Made by a program: the position numbers and the translations under genes. From JAXMDC01 sp046349035 (lineage in GTDB: Bacteria > Pseudomonadota > Alphaproteobacteria > Rhizobiales > Kaistiaceae), in NCBI GenBank assembly GCA_046349035.1, contig JAXMDC010000002.1, positions 1,054,001-1,118,000 on the forward strand: a stretch of 64,000 nucleotides of DNA. The letters are read 5' to 3'. Below the pieces are notes generated by a model that searched no databases, was not told where the DNA came from, and saw nothing but the letters and a program-made list of their open reading frames with translations. Of this stretch, positions 8,204 to 17,088 are shown one piece after another (position 1 is the first letter of the stretch; each line of letters starts with the position of its first letter).

Positions 8204-10429
8204 TTACCCGTTAACGCGGCTGGCGTGGCTGACGACCGGCCTCGCCCGCAGCTCCGCCACGATCCGTGTCAAGTGCTTGAGGTCGAACACTTCGAGGTCG
8301 ATGGTCATGTCCGAGAAATCGGGCGCCGCCGCCGCAATCGAGAGATTGGAAATGTTCCCCTCCGAGTCGGCGATCACGCGTGCGATTTCGGCGAGAGTGC
8401 CGGGCTCATTCAGTGCGGTAACCGCGATCCGTGCGGGAAAACGCTGTCGTGCAGCCTCGTCGACATCCCATCGCACGTCCAGCCAGCGATCCGGCTGATC
8501 GTCGAACTCTTTGAGCGACGCCGACTGGATTGGATAGATGGTGATTCCCTCTCCTGCCGTCAGGATGCCGATGATGCGGTCGCCGGGCACTGCCCCTCCG
8601 TTCGGGGCAAAACGGATCGGGATGTCGCCCTCGATGCCACGGATGGGTATTGCCTTGCCTTTGGCCTTGCGGCCGCGGCTCGGCACCTTGAACTTCATGT
8701 TGTCCGCGCGTTTGAGCCCGAACCACTCGCCGTTGGCCGATACTCCGGTGGAACCCTCCGCCCGGTCCGGGTGCACCGCCCGCATTACGTTGAGCGCAGG
8801 AATTTCGCCGCGCCCGACTGCCGCCAGCGTGTCTTCGACATTGTGCTGGGCGAGGCGCGGCAACCCCGCCTTGAGAAGGTCTTCGGAGAAGGTTAGATCG
8901 GCGCGCTCGAACGCTCGCAACAGGATCTGCCGTCCGAGACCGGCATATTGCTTGCGCACCGCCGCTCGCGTCGCCCTGCGGATCGCCGCCTGCGCCTTGC
9001 CGGTCACCACAAAGGCTTCCCAGGCCGCCGGCGGCACTTGGGCCTTGGCGCGGACGATCTCGACCTCGTCGCCGTTGTGAAGCTCCGTCATCAGCGGCAT
9101 GGCACGGCCGTTGACTCGCGCCCCGGCACAAGAGTCGCCGATATCGGTATGCACTGCGTAAGCAAAATCGACCGGGGTGGCGCCGCGCGGCAGCGCGATC
9201 AACCTGCCCTTCGGTGTGAAACAGAAGACTTGATCCTGAAACAGCTCCAGCTTGGTGTGCTCAAGGAATTCCTCGGGCGTGTTGCCCTCGGCGAGCATTT
9301 CGATGGTCTCCCGGAGCCAGCGATAAGCCCGGATCTCCTCGCTGGCGCCCCCACCTGACTTACCCTGGCCATTATCGTTGGCCACGGCCGGCGCTACTCC
9401 GTCCTTGTAAAGCGGATGGGCCGCTATTCCGAACTCGGCAACGCGATCCATGTCTTCCGTGCGGATCTGCAACTCGACGCGTTGCCGCCCAGGTCCCACC
9501 ACCGTCGTGTGGATTGAGCGGTAGTCGTTCTGTTTGGGAGTCGAGATGTAGTCCTTGAACCTTCCCGGCACCGACGGCCAAGTGGTGTGAACGACACCGA
9601 CCGCCGCGTAGCAGCCCTCCAGACTGTTCACAATCACTCGGAAACCGATGATGTCTGAAAGCTGCTCGAACCCGACGGCCTTGCGCTCCATCTTGCGAAA
9701 GATCGAGTAGGGCTTCTTCAACCGCCCGCGCACGCGAGCCACGATGCCCCGCGCGGCAAGCCTTCGGCCGAGGTCGCTTTCGATCTCGGATACCAGGCCG
9801 GCGCTTTTGGTCGAGAGCTCGGCGAGGCGGTCCGCTACGGCGCGATGCGCTTCCGGGTTCACCACCCGGAAGGCAAGCTCCTCCATCTCCTCGCGCATGT
9901 CCTGCATGCCCATGCGACCGGCGAGCGGCGCGTAGATTTCCAGCGTCTCTTCCGCAGTAGCCTTGCGCTTGGCCTCCGGCATGAATTGAAGCGTACGCAT
10001 GTTGTGCAGGCGGTCGGCCAGCTTCACCAGGAGTACGCGTACGTCTGACGAGATCGCCAGCAACAGCTTGCGCAGGTTCTCCGCCTGCTCAGCCTTCTTG
10101 GTGACGAGGTCGAGCTTCTTGATCTTGGTCAGGCCCTCGACGAGCCGTCCGATATCCTCGCCGAACATGGCGTCGATATCCGAGCGCGTCGCGTCCGTGT
10201 CTTCGATGGTGTCGTGCAGGAGGGCGACGGCGATGGTGGCGTCGTCGAGGCGGAGGTCGGTCAGGATGCCCGCGACTTCCAGCGGGTGCGAGAAATACGG
10301 GTCGCCATTGGCACGCCTCTGCGCGCCATGCTTCTGCATAGCGTAAACATAGGCCTTGTTAAGCAGAGACTCGTCGGCCGCGGGGTTATACCGCGTCACC
10401 CGCTCAAGCAGCTCGTACTGGCGCATCAT
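8204..10429 (-). CDS. rsh: Bifunctional (p)ppGpp synthetase/hydrolase (RelA/SpoT family)
   Basis: Rsh makes and degrades the stringent alarmone (p)ppGpp. The 741-residue protein has the full domain order. An HD hydrolase domain (YFSHPLEVA and LLHDTIEDT, residues about 45-80) is intact, suggesting working hydrolysis. A synthetase domain follows around 230-350 (EQLSDIIGFRVIV), then a TGS domain near 390-450 (DFAYAVHTDIGD) and a C-terminal ACT domain. No other Rsh gene is visible here, in line with alphaproteobacteria that rely on one bifunctional enzyme. The start is one of two adjacent ATGs (10429 or 10426), preferred over a GTG three codons upstream because family members begin M-RQYEL. rpoZ lies just upstream, as in many Proteobacteria. 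Confidence 0.94.
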   Translation of the reverse strand: MMRQYELLERVTRYNPAADESLLNKAYVYAMQKHGAQRRANGDPYFSHPLEVAGILTDLRLDDATIAVALLHDTIEDTDATRSDIDAMFGEDIGRLVEGLTKIKKLDLVTKKAEQAENLRKLLLAISSDVRVLLVKLADRLHNMRTLQFMPEAKRKATAEETLEIYAPLAGRMGMQDMREEMEELAFRVVNPEAHRAVADRLAELSTKSAGLVSEIESDLGRRLAARGIVARVRGRLKKPYSIFRKMERKAVGFEQLSDIIGFRVIVNSLEGCYAAVGVVHTTWPSVPGRFKDYISTPKQNDYRSIHTTVVGPGRQRVELQIRTEDMDRVAEFGIAAHPLYKDGVAPAVANDNGQGKSGGGASEEIRAYRWLRETIEMLAEGNTPEEFLEHTKLELFQDQVFCFTPKGRLIALPRGATPVDFAYAVHTDIGDSCAGARVNGRAMPLMTELHNGDEVEIVRAKAQVPPAAWEAFVVTGKAQAAIRRATRAAVRKQYAGLGRQILLRAFERADLTFSEDLLKAGLPRLAQHNVEDTLAAVGRGEIPALNVMRAVHPDRAEGSTGVSANGEWFGLKRADNMKFKVPSRGRKAKGKAIPIRGIEGDIPIRFAPNGGAVPGDRIIGILTAGEGITIYPIQSASLKEFDDQPDRWLDVRWDVDEAARQRFPARIAVTALNEPGTLAEIARVIADSEGNISNLSIAAAAPDFSDMTIDLEVFDLKHLTRIVAELRARPVVSHASRVNG

Positions 10430-10562
10430 GGCGCGCACATCCGCCCGTAGACCCGGTCGCTGCAGCCCCTTTTCGGCAAGGGACCGCCAACCATCACTAC
10501 CATAACACTTGGGCGGTTTACCTCAGTTAAGCTACGGTAGCCGGCGAATTTCCGGAAGAAGG

Positions 10563-10949
10563 CTAAAAGTCTTCTGTCTTGTCCGGCGGAACAACCGCCT
10601 CAAGCCCCTTCAGGAGCTCTTCTTCGGACATCCGGTCGAAGGTTACGTTTCCGTCATCCTCCGCCGCCGCAGGTGCGCCGGGAGCCGCCAGTTGCAGCTG
10701 GTCACCCTCGGGCTCATCGACCTCGACATAGCGCTGCAGGGAGTGAATCAGATCTTCCTTCAGGTCGTCTGGTCCGACAGTCTCCTCGGCGATTTCTCGA
10801 AGCGCCACCACTGGGTTTTTGTCGCGGTCGCGATCGACGGTAAGGGGAGAACCCGAGGTAATCATCCGTGCTCGATGCGCGGCAAGCAGCACGAGCTCAA
10901 ATCGATTGGATACCTTGTCAACGCAGTCTTCGACTGTGACGCGCGCCAT
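10563..10949 (-). CDS. rpoZ: RNA polymerase omega subunit
   Basis: The omega subunit stabilises the beta' subunit of RNA polymerase and forms part of the ppGpp binding site in many bacteria. This 128-residue protein has the conserved N-terminus MARVTVEDCVDKVSNRFELV followed by RDKNPVVALREIAEETV. The acidic, Ala/Pro-containing C-terminal extension is longer than in E. coli but normal for alphaproteobacteria. A GGAGG ribosome binding site precedes the ATG. The gap to rsh is about 130 nt, so the two may be co-transcribed. Confidence 0.95.
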   Translation of the reverse strand: MARVTVEDCVDKVSNRFELVLLAAHRARMITSGSPLTVDRDRDKNPVVALREIAEETVGPDDLKEDLIHSLQRYVEVDEPEGDQLQLAAPGAPAAAEDDGNVTFDRMSEEELLKGLEAVVPPDKTEDF

Positions 10950-11306
10950 CGGCGCCTCCGAACCTGAGGGAATTGATCGCCTGAATAGTAGCCCCTCCCC
11001 CGCTTTTCAAGCGGGAGCGCACCGGGGACCGAGAGGAATGAACGACAGACTGAGCATTTTGCTGCTTCGCAGCGACCCGAGGATTCCGGCGCATTCAATT
11101 TTCCTGAGACCGGGGCCCCCGTCGTTTGCCTTTTTTTCGCCAATCAATTCGCCCAGCGGTTGCCCCCGGGGGGAGCGGGCCGGGCATTTTTGTCGGCGCG
11201 CATTCATTGGTTCTTTGGCGTTACCGGTCTCAAACCTACACCAGCACCGTCGCCACGTAAGATTTTTCGGCAGGCGAGCGAAGGGAATCCATTGACGGGG
11301 ATCAAG
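10950..11306. other. Intergenic region between divergent rpoZ and NYN-domain gene
   Basis: This 357-nt stretch must hold the divergent promoters of rpoZ (minus) and the NYN-domain gene (plus). A perfect 7-bp hairpin is present at 10999-11015. I looked for 4.5S, 6S or tmRNA-like motifs and saw none. No convincing coding sequence is present; the TTG-initiated extension of the NYN gene into this region is not conserved-looking. Confidence 0.5.
10999..11015 (-). other. Perfect 7-bp inverted repeat in the rpoZ leader
   Basis: CCCGCTT-TTC-AAGCGGG forms a perfect 7-bp stem with a 3-nt loop about 50 nt upstream of the rpoZ ATG. On the minus strand no T-run follows, so it is not a standard terminator. 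It could be a leader structure or an operator; the sequence does not decide. Confidence 0.4.
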
Positions 11307-11912
11307 ATGTTCGACCAGCGAGAGAAGATTTGCCTATTTATCGACGGGGCCAATTTGTACGCGGCGGCAAAATCCCTCGGATTCGATGTCGATTACAAGC
11401 GACTGCTGACCGAATTTCATGCGAAGGGATATTTGCTTCGCGCTTATTATTACACAGCTCTTGCTGAGGATCAGGAGTATTCATCGATAAGACCTTTGAT
11501 AGATTGGCTTGATTACAATGGATATAGTGTCGTGACAAAGCCGACCAAGGAATTCGTCGACGGCTCTGGCCGGCGCAAGATCAAGGGCAATATGGATATC
11601 GAGTTGGCGGTGGACATGATGGAAATGGCAGGAGTGGCAGACCACCTGGTGCTGTTTTCCGGCGACGGGGACTTTCGCTCGCTGGTCGCGTCCGTGCAGC
11701 GCAAAGGCAGGAAAGTGAGCGTCGTTTCGACCTTGGTGACGCAGCCGCCAATGATCGCGGACGAACTTCGCCGTCAAGCTGATCACTTCATCGACCTGGC
11801 GAACCTTCAAGCGGCTATCGGCCGCGATCCGGCGGAGCGCGCTGGCCGGGCACACGATCGGTCCCAATCGCGGGAAGAAGCATTCGCTGAAGAGTTCGAG
11901 GACGACCTCTGA
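11307..11912 (+). CDS. NYN domain protein (LabA/DUF88 family, PIN-like)
   Basis: NYN domains are PIN-like folds, and several characterised members are ribonucleases. This 201-residue protein has the domain's acidic motifs: ICLFIDGANLYAA near the N-terminus, KGNMDIELAVDM in the middle and LVLFSGDGDFRSLV toward the C-terminus. A variable acidic tail ends the protein. The ATG at 11307 was chosen because it directly precedes the conserved region; a TTG 49 codons upstream would add a non-conserved segment. The first two-thirds of the gene looks more AT-rich than its neighbours. A family 5 uracil-DNA glycosylase gene follows after 8 nt, so the two are probably co-transcribed. Confidence 0.85.
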   Translation: MFDQREKICLFIDGANLYAAAKSLGFDVDYKRLLTEFHAKGYLLRAYYYTALAEDQEYSSIRPLIDWLDYNGYSVVTKPTKEFVDGSGRRKIKGNMDIELAVDMMEMAGVADHLVLFSGDGDFRSLVASVQRKGRKVSVVSTLVTQPPMIADELRRQADHFIDLANLQAAIGRDPAERAGRAHDRSQSREEAFAEEFEDDL

Positions 11913-11920
11913 CGCATTCA

Positions 11921-12562
11921 ATGTCGAGCGGCGGTCCGCTCGAGCCGGGTCGCGATTGCCCCCTGTGCCCCCGGCTAGCCGATTTCCGCTTATCTTGGCG
12001 GGAACAGGAACCGGCATGGTTCAACGCACCGGTCCCGACCTTCGGTGAACTCAATGCAAGCCTTCTGATCGTCGGTCTGGCCCCCGGCCTCCGCGGCGCT
12101 AACCGCACTGGCCGTCCGTTCACCGGCGACTATGCCGGAGACCTGCTGTACGGCACACTCCTCGCGCACGGCTTTGCCCGCGGGCGCTACGACGCTCGAT
12201 CGGATGACGGCCTGGAACTCGTCGATGCCGCAATTACCAACGCGGTCCGTTGTGTGCCGCCGGAAAACAAGCCGCTGCCGACCGAGATCGGGCTCTGCCG
12301 CCCGTTCCTCAAGTCGCTGATCGAGGCGATGCCCCGTCTAAGCGCTATCCTTGCTCTCGGCCGCGTGGCCCATGAGAGCACGGTTGCAGCGCTCGGCCTC
12401 TCCCGAAAAGGCGCTCCATTCTCGCATGGCGGCATCCACGACACCGGCAAAGCTGTCCTCTACGACAGTTACCACTGCTCCCGGTACAACACGAATACAG
12501 GAGTCCTGACCCCGCAAATGTTCGCCGACGTCGTTGGTAAGATACGTCGCGCCCTGGCCTGA
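11921..12562 (+). CDS. Uracil-DNA glycosylase, family 5 (UDGb)
   Basis: Family 5 (UDGb) enzymes remove uracil and other deaminated bases from DNA and carry a [4Fe-4S] cluster. Four cysteines fit the cluster ligands: Cys13 and Cys16 (CPLC), Cys111 and Cys126. Motif A reads GLAPGLRGANRTGRPFTGD, with Ala where family 4 enzymes have the catalytic Glu, which is typical of UDGb. Motif 2 is YHCSRYNTNTG. At 213 aa it is close to the usual size. It follows the NYN-domain gene closely and ends convergently with smpB, only 4 nt apart. Assignment to family 5 rather than family 4 rests on these motifs. Confidence 0.88.
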   Translation: MSSGGPLEPGRDCPLCPRLADFRLSWREQEPAWFNAPVPTFGELNASLLIVGLAPGLRGANRTGRPFTGDYAGDLLYGTLLAHGFARGRYDARSDDGLELVDAAITNAVRCVPPENKPLPTEIGLCRPFLKSLIEAMPRLSAILALGRVAHESTVAALGLSRKGAPFSHGGIHDTGKAVLYDSYHCSRYNTNTGVLTPQMFADVVGKIRRALA

Positions 12563-12566
12563 GCAC

Positions 12567-13037
12567 TCAGCCCTTCTCACGCATCAGGCGGCCCTTCTCG
12601 CGGCTCCAATCGCGGGCCTTCTCGCTCTGCCGCTTGTCATGCAGCTTCTTGCCCTCCGCCAGGGCAATTTCGACTTTGGCAAGGCCGCGGTCGTTGAAAT
12701 AGATTTTGAGTGGAACCAGCGTCATGCCCTTGCGCCGCACTGCATCCAGGAGCTTGGCCATCTCACGCCGGTGCAGCAACAGCTTCCGCGGCCGCCGCGT
12801 CTCATGGTTGAAGCGATTGGCCTCCAGGTACTCGGGTATGAACGCGTTGAACAACCAGACCGCGCCGTCCTTTTCCCCGGCATAAGCTTCGGCAATTGTC
12901 GACCGGCCCTGGCGGAGCGATTTGACCTCGGTACCCGTCAGCACGATCCCCGCTTCGAACTTCTGCCCAATCGCATAGTCGAAGCGGGCGCGACGGTTGT
13001 CGGCCGCGACGCGGCGCGTTGGTTCCTTAGCCGCCAC
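12567..13037 (-). CDS. smpB: SsrA (tmRNA)-binding protein SmpB
   Basis: SmpB binds tmRNA and is needed for trans-translation rescue of stalled ribosomes. The 156-residue protein shows NRRARFDYAI, the GIVLTGTEVKSLRQGR core, the GAVWLFNAFI strand and a basic C-terminal tail ending in REKGRLMREKG. It begins with GTG behind a GAGGA site, 6 nt after the dapA stop, so dapA-smpB form an operon as in many alphaproteobacteria. The tmRNA gene itself was not found in this window. Confidence 0.95.
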   Translation of the reverse strand: MAAKEPTRRVAADNRRARFDYAIGQKFEAGIVLTGTEVKSLRQGRSTIAEAYAGEKDGAVWLFNAFIPEYLEANRFNHETRRPRKLLLHRREMAKLLDAVRRKGMTLVPLKIYFNDRGLAKVEIALAEGKKLHDKRQSEKARDWSREKGRLMREKG

Positions 13038-13043
13038 ACATCC

Positions 13044-13919
13044 TCAATTGATCAGGCCGGCATGCACCATGGCCGCGCGGATTTCGTTTCGGGTCGCCTC
13101 GCTCGGGGGCACCAGGGGCAGCCGAAGCTCCTCGCTCATTCGCCCGAGCACCGACATGGCAAACTTGATGCCGGCCGGGTTTGGCTCGAGAAAGAGCGCG
13201 CGGTGAAGCGGCATGAGCCTATCCTGATAGGCCAGTGCCCGCTTGAAGTCGCCGGCAAGGCACGCTTCCTGAAACTCCGAAAGAAGCTTCGGCGCCACGT
13301 TGGAGGTGACCGAGATGCAGCCGTGTCCACCGTGAGCCATGAACGCAAGGGCCGTGCCGTCCTCGCCTGAGAGCTGAACGAAGTCCGGCCCCATTGCGTG
13401 CCGCTGAAGGCTAACCCGATCGAGCTTCGCCGTCGCGTCTTTCACGCCGACAATGTTCTTCAACTCAAAAAGCCGCGCCATCGTCTCGACAGACATGTCG
13501 ATCACCGACCGCGGCGGGATGTTATAGATGACGATCGGGACGCTGATGGCGTCGTTGACCGCCTTGAAATGCTGATAGAGCCCCTCCTGATTCGGCTTGT
13601 TGTAGTAAGGCGTCACCACCAGCACAGCGTCGGCACCGGCTCGCTCGGCATGGCGGGCAAGGTCGACCGCCTCGGCCGTACTGTTGGAGCCCGCTCCTGC
13701 CACCACCGGCACGCGCCCGGCCGCGACTTCCACGCAGATCTCGACGATCCGCTTGTGTTCCGCATGGCTAAGCGTTGGACTCTCACCGGTTGTGCCGACC
13801 GGAACCAGACCGTGTGTCCCCTCTTTTATCTGCCAGTCGACCAGCGCGCCGAACGCCCTTTCATCCACCGCGCCGTTGCGCATCGGCGTCACCAGGGCCG
13901 TCAAAGAGCCGCGAAGCAT
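13044..13919 (-). CDS. dapA: 4-hydroxy-tetrahydrodipicolinate synthase
   Basis: DapA condenses pyruvate with aspartate semialdehyde, the first committed step to diaminopimelate and lysine, and hence to peptidoglycan. The 291-residue TIM barrel begins MLRGSLTALVTPM and carries GTTGESPTL, PYYNKPNQEGLYQHF (with the catalytic Tyr) and the Schiff-base Lys in NIVGVKDATA. The ATG opens a region divergent from the lytic transglycosylase gene, with 170 nt between the two starts holding both promoters. Confidence 0.95.
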   Translation of the reverse strand: MLRGSLTALVTPMRNGAVDERAFGALVDWQIKEGTHGLVPVGTTGESPTLSHAEHKRIVEICVEVAAGRVPVVAGAGSNSTAEAVDLARHAERAGADAVLVVTPYYNKPNQEGLYQHFKAVNDAISVPIVIYNIPPRSVIDMSVETMARLFELKNIVGVKDATAKLDRVSLQRHAMGPDFVQLSGEDGTALAFMAHGGHGCISVTSNVAPKLLSEFQEACLAGDFKRALAYQDRLMPLHRALFLEPNPAGIKFAMSVLGRMSEELRLPLVPPSEATRNEIRAAMVHAGLIN

Positions 13920-14089
13920 GAGCGCTCCATCGCCGCAACTCTGCCGAATTGCGCTACAATATCCAGGCGCGCGACCTTAGTGGCTGCCCCGAGGACCGGC
14001 AAGCTGGGAGCGCGGTTGACGACGGCGTGACACAAGACTTTGTTCATCATACCTACATAGCGTTCCCCGAAGACCCGAACGGAGAAGGG

Positions 14090-16291
14090 ATGCAGCGAAC
14101 CAGGATGGAGGAGCCGCCGGCGATTGAGGACAGCGGTTGGGCCGCTCCGCGCTGGTTGCTGTTGGCCGGTGCGGCCTCCGTTGCGCTCACCGTGGCAGCG
14201 GCCGCCATGGCACAGAGCCTACCCGTCCCCCGCCCCAATCCAACGCCCCGTCCCGCCGTCCGGGCGCCGGATTCGGCGCCGGACTCCGCCGCTAGATCGC
14301 GGTCGCCGACGGCCGCTGCGCCAAGCTCGGTCGACGCCAACGCCGGCGGACCGAGCGAAGCCGCCCGCGGAGTTTTGGATCGCCTGGGCAACGGTGGTAT
14401 CGCGCTTAAGGCAGCGGTCAAGCTGCTTGATAGCGGCTCGACGCAGGACGCTATCGCCGCTGCGCGTTCGATCCCCGACCGTGTCGATTCCCGAGTCGCC
14501 AATTGGATCATCGCCACCAGCGGCCGGCCGGATGTCCCCTCGGCGCTGATTGCCGAAACAATTCGCGACGCCAAGGATTGGCCCGGCCAGACGCTTTTGC
14601 GAATCCGCTACGAGCAGGCGCTTCGCAACGAGCAGGCGCCACCCGACCAGGTTATCGCCGCATTGAAGGGATCGGCACCGGTCTCCGACGAAGGAGCCCT
14701 CCTTCTCGCCCGAGCCTACGCCGCGGTTGGCAGGCGCGAAGAGATCGGCAAGTTCCTTCGCCCCTTCTGGCGCGACCAAGACATCGGCGAAGACAACCAG
14801 GCGGCGATCGCCAAGGAGTTTGGCGATACGCTTGGCGCGGCCGACGCCAAGGCGCGGATGGATCGCCTCCTCTATGCCGGTAAGGCGGACGATGGTCTGC
14901 GCGCCTCCCGCCTCCTCGACAAACCGCAGCAGCAGCTCGCGGAGGCGCGTGCCGCGGTCATCAAACGCGCTGCCAACGCCAGCAGACTGCTGGACGACGT
15001 GCCCGCCGCGGAGAAGAAGGACCCTGGGCACCTCTTCGCGCGCATCCAACTCCTGCGCCGAGCCGGCAAGCTGACCGAGGCGGCGCAACTCATGCTGACC
15101 GCGCCGACCGATCCCAAGGTCCTGGTGAACCCAGATGCTTGGTCGGAAGAACGGCGAGAGATTGCCCGGCGCCTTATCGACGCGGGTGGCGACGCCAAGC
15201 TGGCGTATCGCGTGATGGAGCACGCTGCCGCGACATCGCGAACCCCGCGCGTCGAAGCGGAATTCGAGGCTGGCTGGTACGCCTTCCGCCTCGTCAACGA
15301 CAAGAAGGCGGCGGCGCGACACTTCAAGGAAATCCTCGCCAATTCGACCAGCGCCGTCAGCCAGGCGCGCGGCAACTACTGGCTCGGCCGCGTGGCGGAG
15401 TCGGAAGGCAACGCCGCCGAGGCCAACGACTACTTCAAGAAAGCATCGGCTTACCCAACGGCCTTCTACGGCCAAATGGCGGCGCTGAAGCTGAAGCGCA
15501 CCGATCTTGGTCTCGGCCGCCTGCCCAGTGTCGACGAAGCGACCGCCCGCCGCTTCGGCGATCGCGAACTCGTCCAGGTCATCGCCCGTCTTCACGGGGT
15601 CGGACGAAACGACGAGACGGCAATCTTCTACCGACAGTTGGCGGGCACGCTCACCGACCCCGGCGAGCTGACCCTGCTCGGCGCGCTCGCCGACTCGCGA
15701 AAGCAGTACAAGGTCGCCCTGCAAGTCGGCCAAATCGCCCAGGGCCGCATCGCCGACGTTGGCACGCTGGCCTTTCCCACTGCCGGCCTTCCCGCCTATG
15801 GCGGGCCGGCCAAGATCGATGCCCCTGTGCTTTACGCTGTGGCGCGCCAGGAAAGCGCGTTCGATCAGTCCACCGTCTCCAGCGCCGGCGCCGTCGGTCT
15901 GATGCAGATCATGCCGCAATTCGCCAAGGAGATGGCCGACAAGGTCGGCCTGCCTTTCGCTAAGGAACGCCTTTACACCGACCCCGCCTATAACGTGCAG
16001 ATCGGCGCTGCCGAACTCGCAGCGCTTGCTGCCGACTACAACGGCTCCTATCTGCTGACATTCGCCGCCTATAACGCCGGGCCAGGCCGCCTTGGCGAGT
16101 GGATCAAGACCTATGGCGACCCGCGCGATCCCAAGATCGATGCCGCCGACTGGATCGAACGAATCCCCTTTGCCGAGACTCGCAACTACGTCCAGCGGGT
16201 CCTCGAAAACCTAACCGTCTACCGCGCCCGTATCGGCTCTCCCACCCTCCGCTTTCACACCGACCTTTACGGCACTCGACCGCAGGGTTAG
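14090..16291 (+). CDS. Soluble lytic murein transglycosylase (Slt-like)
   Basis: This 733-residue protein should cleave the MurNAc-GlcNAc bond in peptidoglycan, forming 1,6-anhydroMurNAc products, the substrate class feeding the AnmK kinase encoded at 44-45 kb. An N-terminal hydrophobic segment ending AAAAMAQ looks like a signal peptide, followed by a Pro/Ala-rich linker and a long alpha-helical superhelical region. The C-terminal SLT domain holds the catalytic Glu near residue 588 (VARQESAFDQ), SSAGAVGLMQIMP and AYNAGPGRL. The start at 14090 was chosen for its excellent GGAGAAGGG ribosome binding site; an open frame continues upstream but is not conserved-looking. Confidence 0.92.
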   Translation: MQRTRMEEPPAIEDSGWAAPRWLLLAGAASVALTVAAAAMAQSLPVPRPNPTPRPAVRAPDSAPDSAARSRSPTAAAPSSVDANAGGPSEAARGVLDRLGNGGIALKAAVKLLDSGSTQDAIAAARSIPDRVDSRVANWIIATSGRPDVPSALIAETIRDAKDWPGQTLLRIRYEQALRNEQAPPDQVIAALKGSAPVSDEGALLLARAYAAVGRREEIGKFLRPFWRDQDIGEDNQAAIAKEFGDTLGAADAKARMDRLLYAGKADDGLRASRLLDKPQQQLAEARAAVIKRAANASRLLDDVPAAEKKDPGHLFARIQLLRRAGKLTEAAQLMLTAPTDPKVLVNPDAWSEERREIARRLIDAGGDAKLAYRVMEHAAATSRTPRVEAEFEAGWYAFRLVNDKKAAARHFKEILANSTSAVSQARGNYWLGRVAESEGNAAEANDYFKKASAYPTAFYGQMAALKLKRTDLGLGRLPSVDEATARRFGDRELVQVIARLHGVGRNDETAIFYRQLAGTLTDPGELTLLGALADSRKQYKVALQVGQIAQGRIADVGTLAFPTAGLPAYGGPAKIDAPVLYAVARQESAFDQSTVSSAGAVGLMQIMPQFAKEMADKVGLPFAKERLYTDPAYNVQIGAAELAALAADYNGSYLLTFAAYNAGPGRLGEWIKTYGDPRDPKIDAADWIERIPFAETRNYVQRVLENLTVYRARIGSPTLRFHTDLYGTRPQG

Positions 16292-16339
16292 GGGCGGCGG
16301 TGCGCACAAAGTAGCAGGATCGGCTCTGGCCGGAAGTGC

Positions 16340-17086
16340 ATGGATCGCCTCGCTCAATACGCCATCGTCACAGCCTACTATAAAGAGGACGAAGCGACGA
16401 TCAGGCGCTGTATAACGAGCGTTGCTGCTCAAGGCGCCAGCTGCGAACACTTTCTTGTTGCCGACGGCCACCCGCAAGCATGGCTTGCCAGCCAAGCAAT
16501 ACGCCACATCGTCCTCGACCGCGCCCACGGCGATTTCGGCAACACGCCGAGAGGCGTTGGGGCACTGCTAGCAATCTGCGAGGGATTTGACGGCTTCTGT
16601 TTTTTGGACGCCGACAACTGGCTGGAGCCAAGCCATTTGGCGGACTGCATTGCAGCGGCATCGAGCATTGAAGACTGCGATCTTGTCCGTACTGGGCGCA
16701 CCTTCCGTCGACCGGACGGGTCACTGCTACCAGTGGCAGAGGATCGAGACTCGGACTTCACAGACACCAACTGCTTTTTCTTCCTCCCCGGCAGCTATCA
16801 CCTCACCCACCACTTCGCGATTGCGCCGCGGGAGTTTGCTCCCATCGGCGACCGCATCTTCTCGCGAGCGCTGAAGCGCGCGAACCTACGGGAGGCCGCT
16901 GTCGGCCACGCCACGGTCAATTACAGCTGTGGCTGGGCAAGCGCGTACCATGCTTTGGGAGAAACGCCGCCGGATGGGGCCAAACCAAACATTGATGCGT
17001 CGCCCATTTGGGGATGGTTGGCGACCCGGGATCGGCGGGAGTTGGAGATCATTTCGCGTCGGTCCGGGGTCAAACTCCCAGAGTGA
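16340..17086 (+). CDS. Family 2 (GT-A) glycosyltransferase
   Basis: A 248-residue GT-A-fold glycosyltransferase that should transfer a sugar from a nucleotide sugar donor. The N-terminal strand YAIVTAYYKEDEATIRRCI starts the nucleotide-binding fold and FCFLDADNWLEP contains the DxD-like metal site (DAD). No membrane segment is evident, so it is probably cytoplasmic. A GGAAG ribosome binding site precedes the ATG. The exostosin-like gene starts 2 nt after its stop, so both act in one operon, probably on the same glycan. The acceptor and donor cannot be inferred. Base composition looks a little less GC-rich than the flanking housekeeping genes, which may mean lateral transfer. Confidence 0.75.
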   Translation: MDRLAQYAIVTAYYKEDEATIRRCITSVAAQGASCEHFLVADGHPQAWLASQAIRHIVLDRAHGDFGNTPRGVGALLAICEGFDGFCFLDADNWLEPSHLADCIAAASSIEDCDLVRTGRTFRRPDGSLLPVAEDRDSDFTDTNCFFFLPGSYHLTHHFAIAPREFAPIGDRIFSRALKRANLREAAVGHATVNYSCGWASAYHALGETPPDGAKPNIDASPIWGWLATRDRRELEIISRRSGVKLPE

Positions 17087-17088
17087 CG

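Noticed and set aside
10950..11306. Small RNA (4.5S, 6S or tmRNA) near smpB or rpoZ
   Set aside because: No conserved core motifs of these RNAs were seen; only a short hairpin is present.
14219..15919. 566-residue minus-strand open frame opposite the lytic transglycosylase
   Set aside because: It mirrors the coding strand in a GC-rich gene; the plus-strand gene has a clear domain, signal peptide and ribosome binding site.
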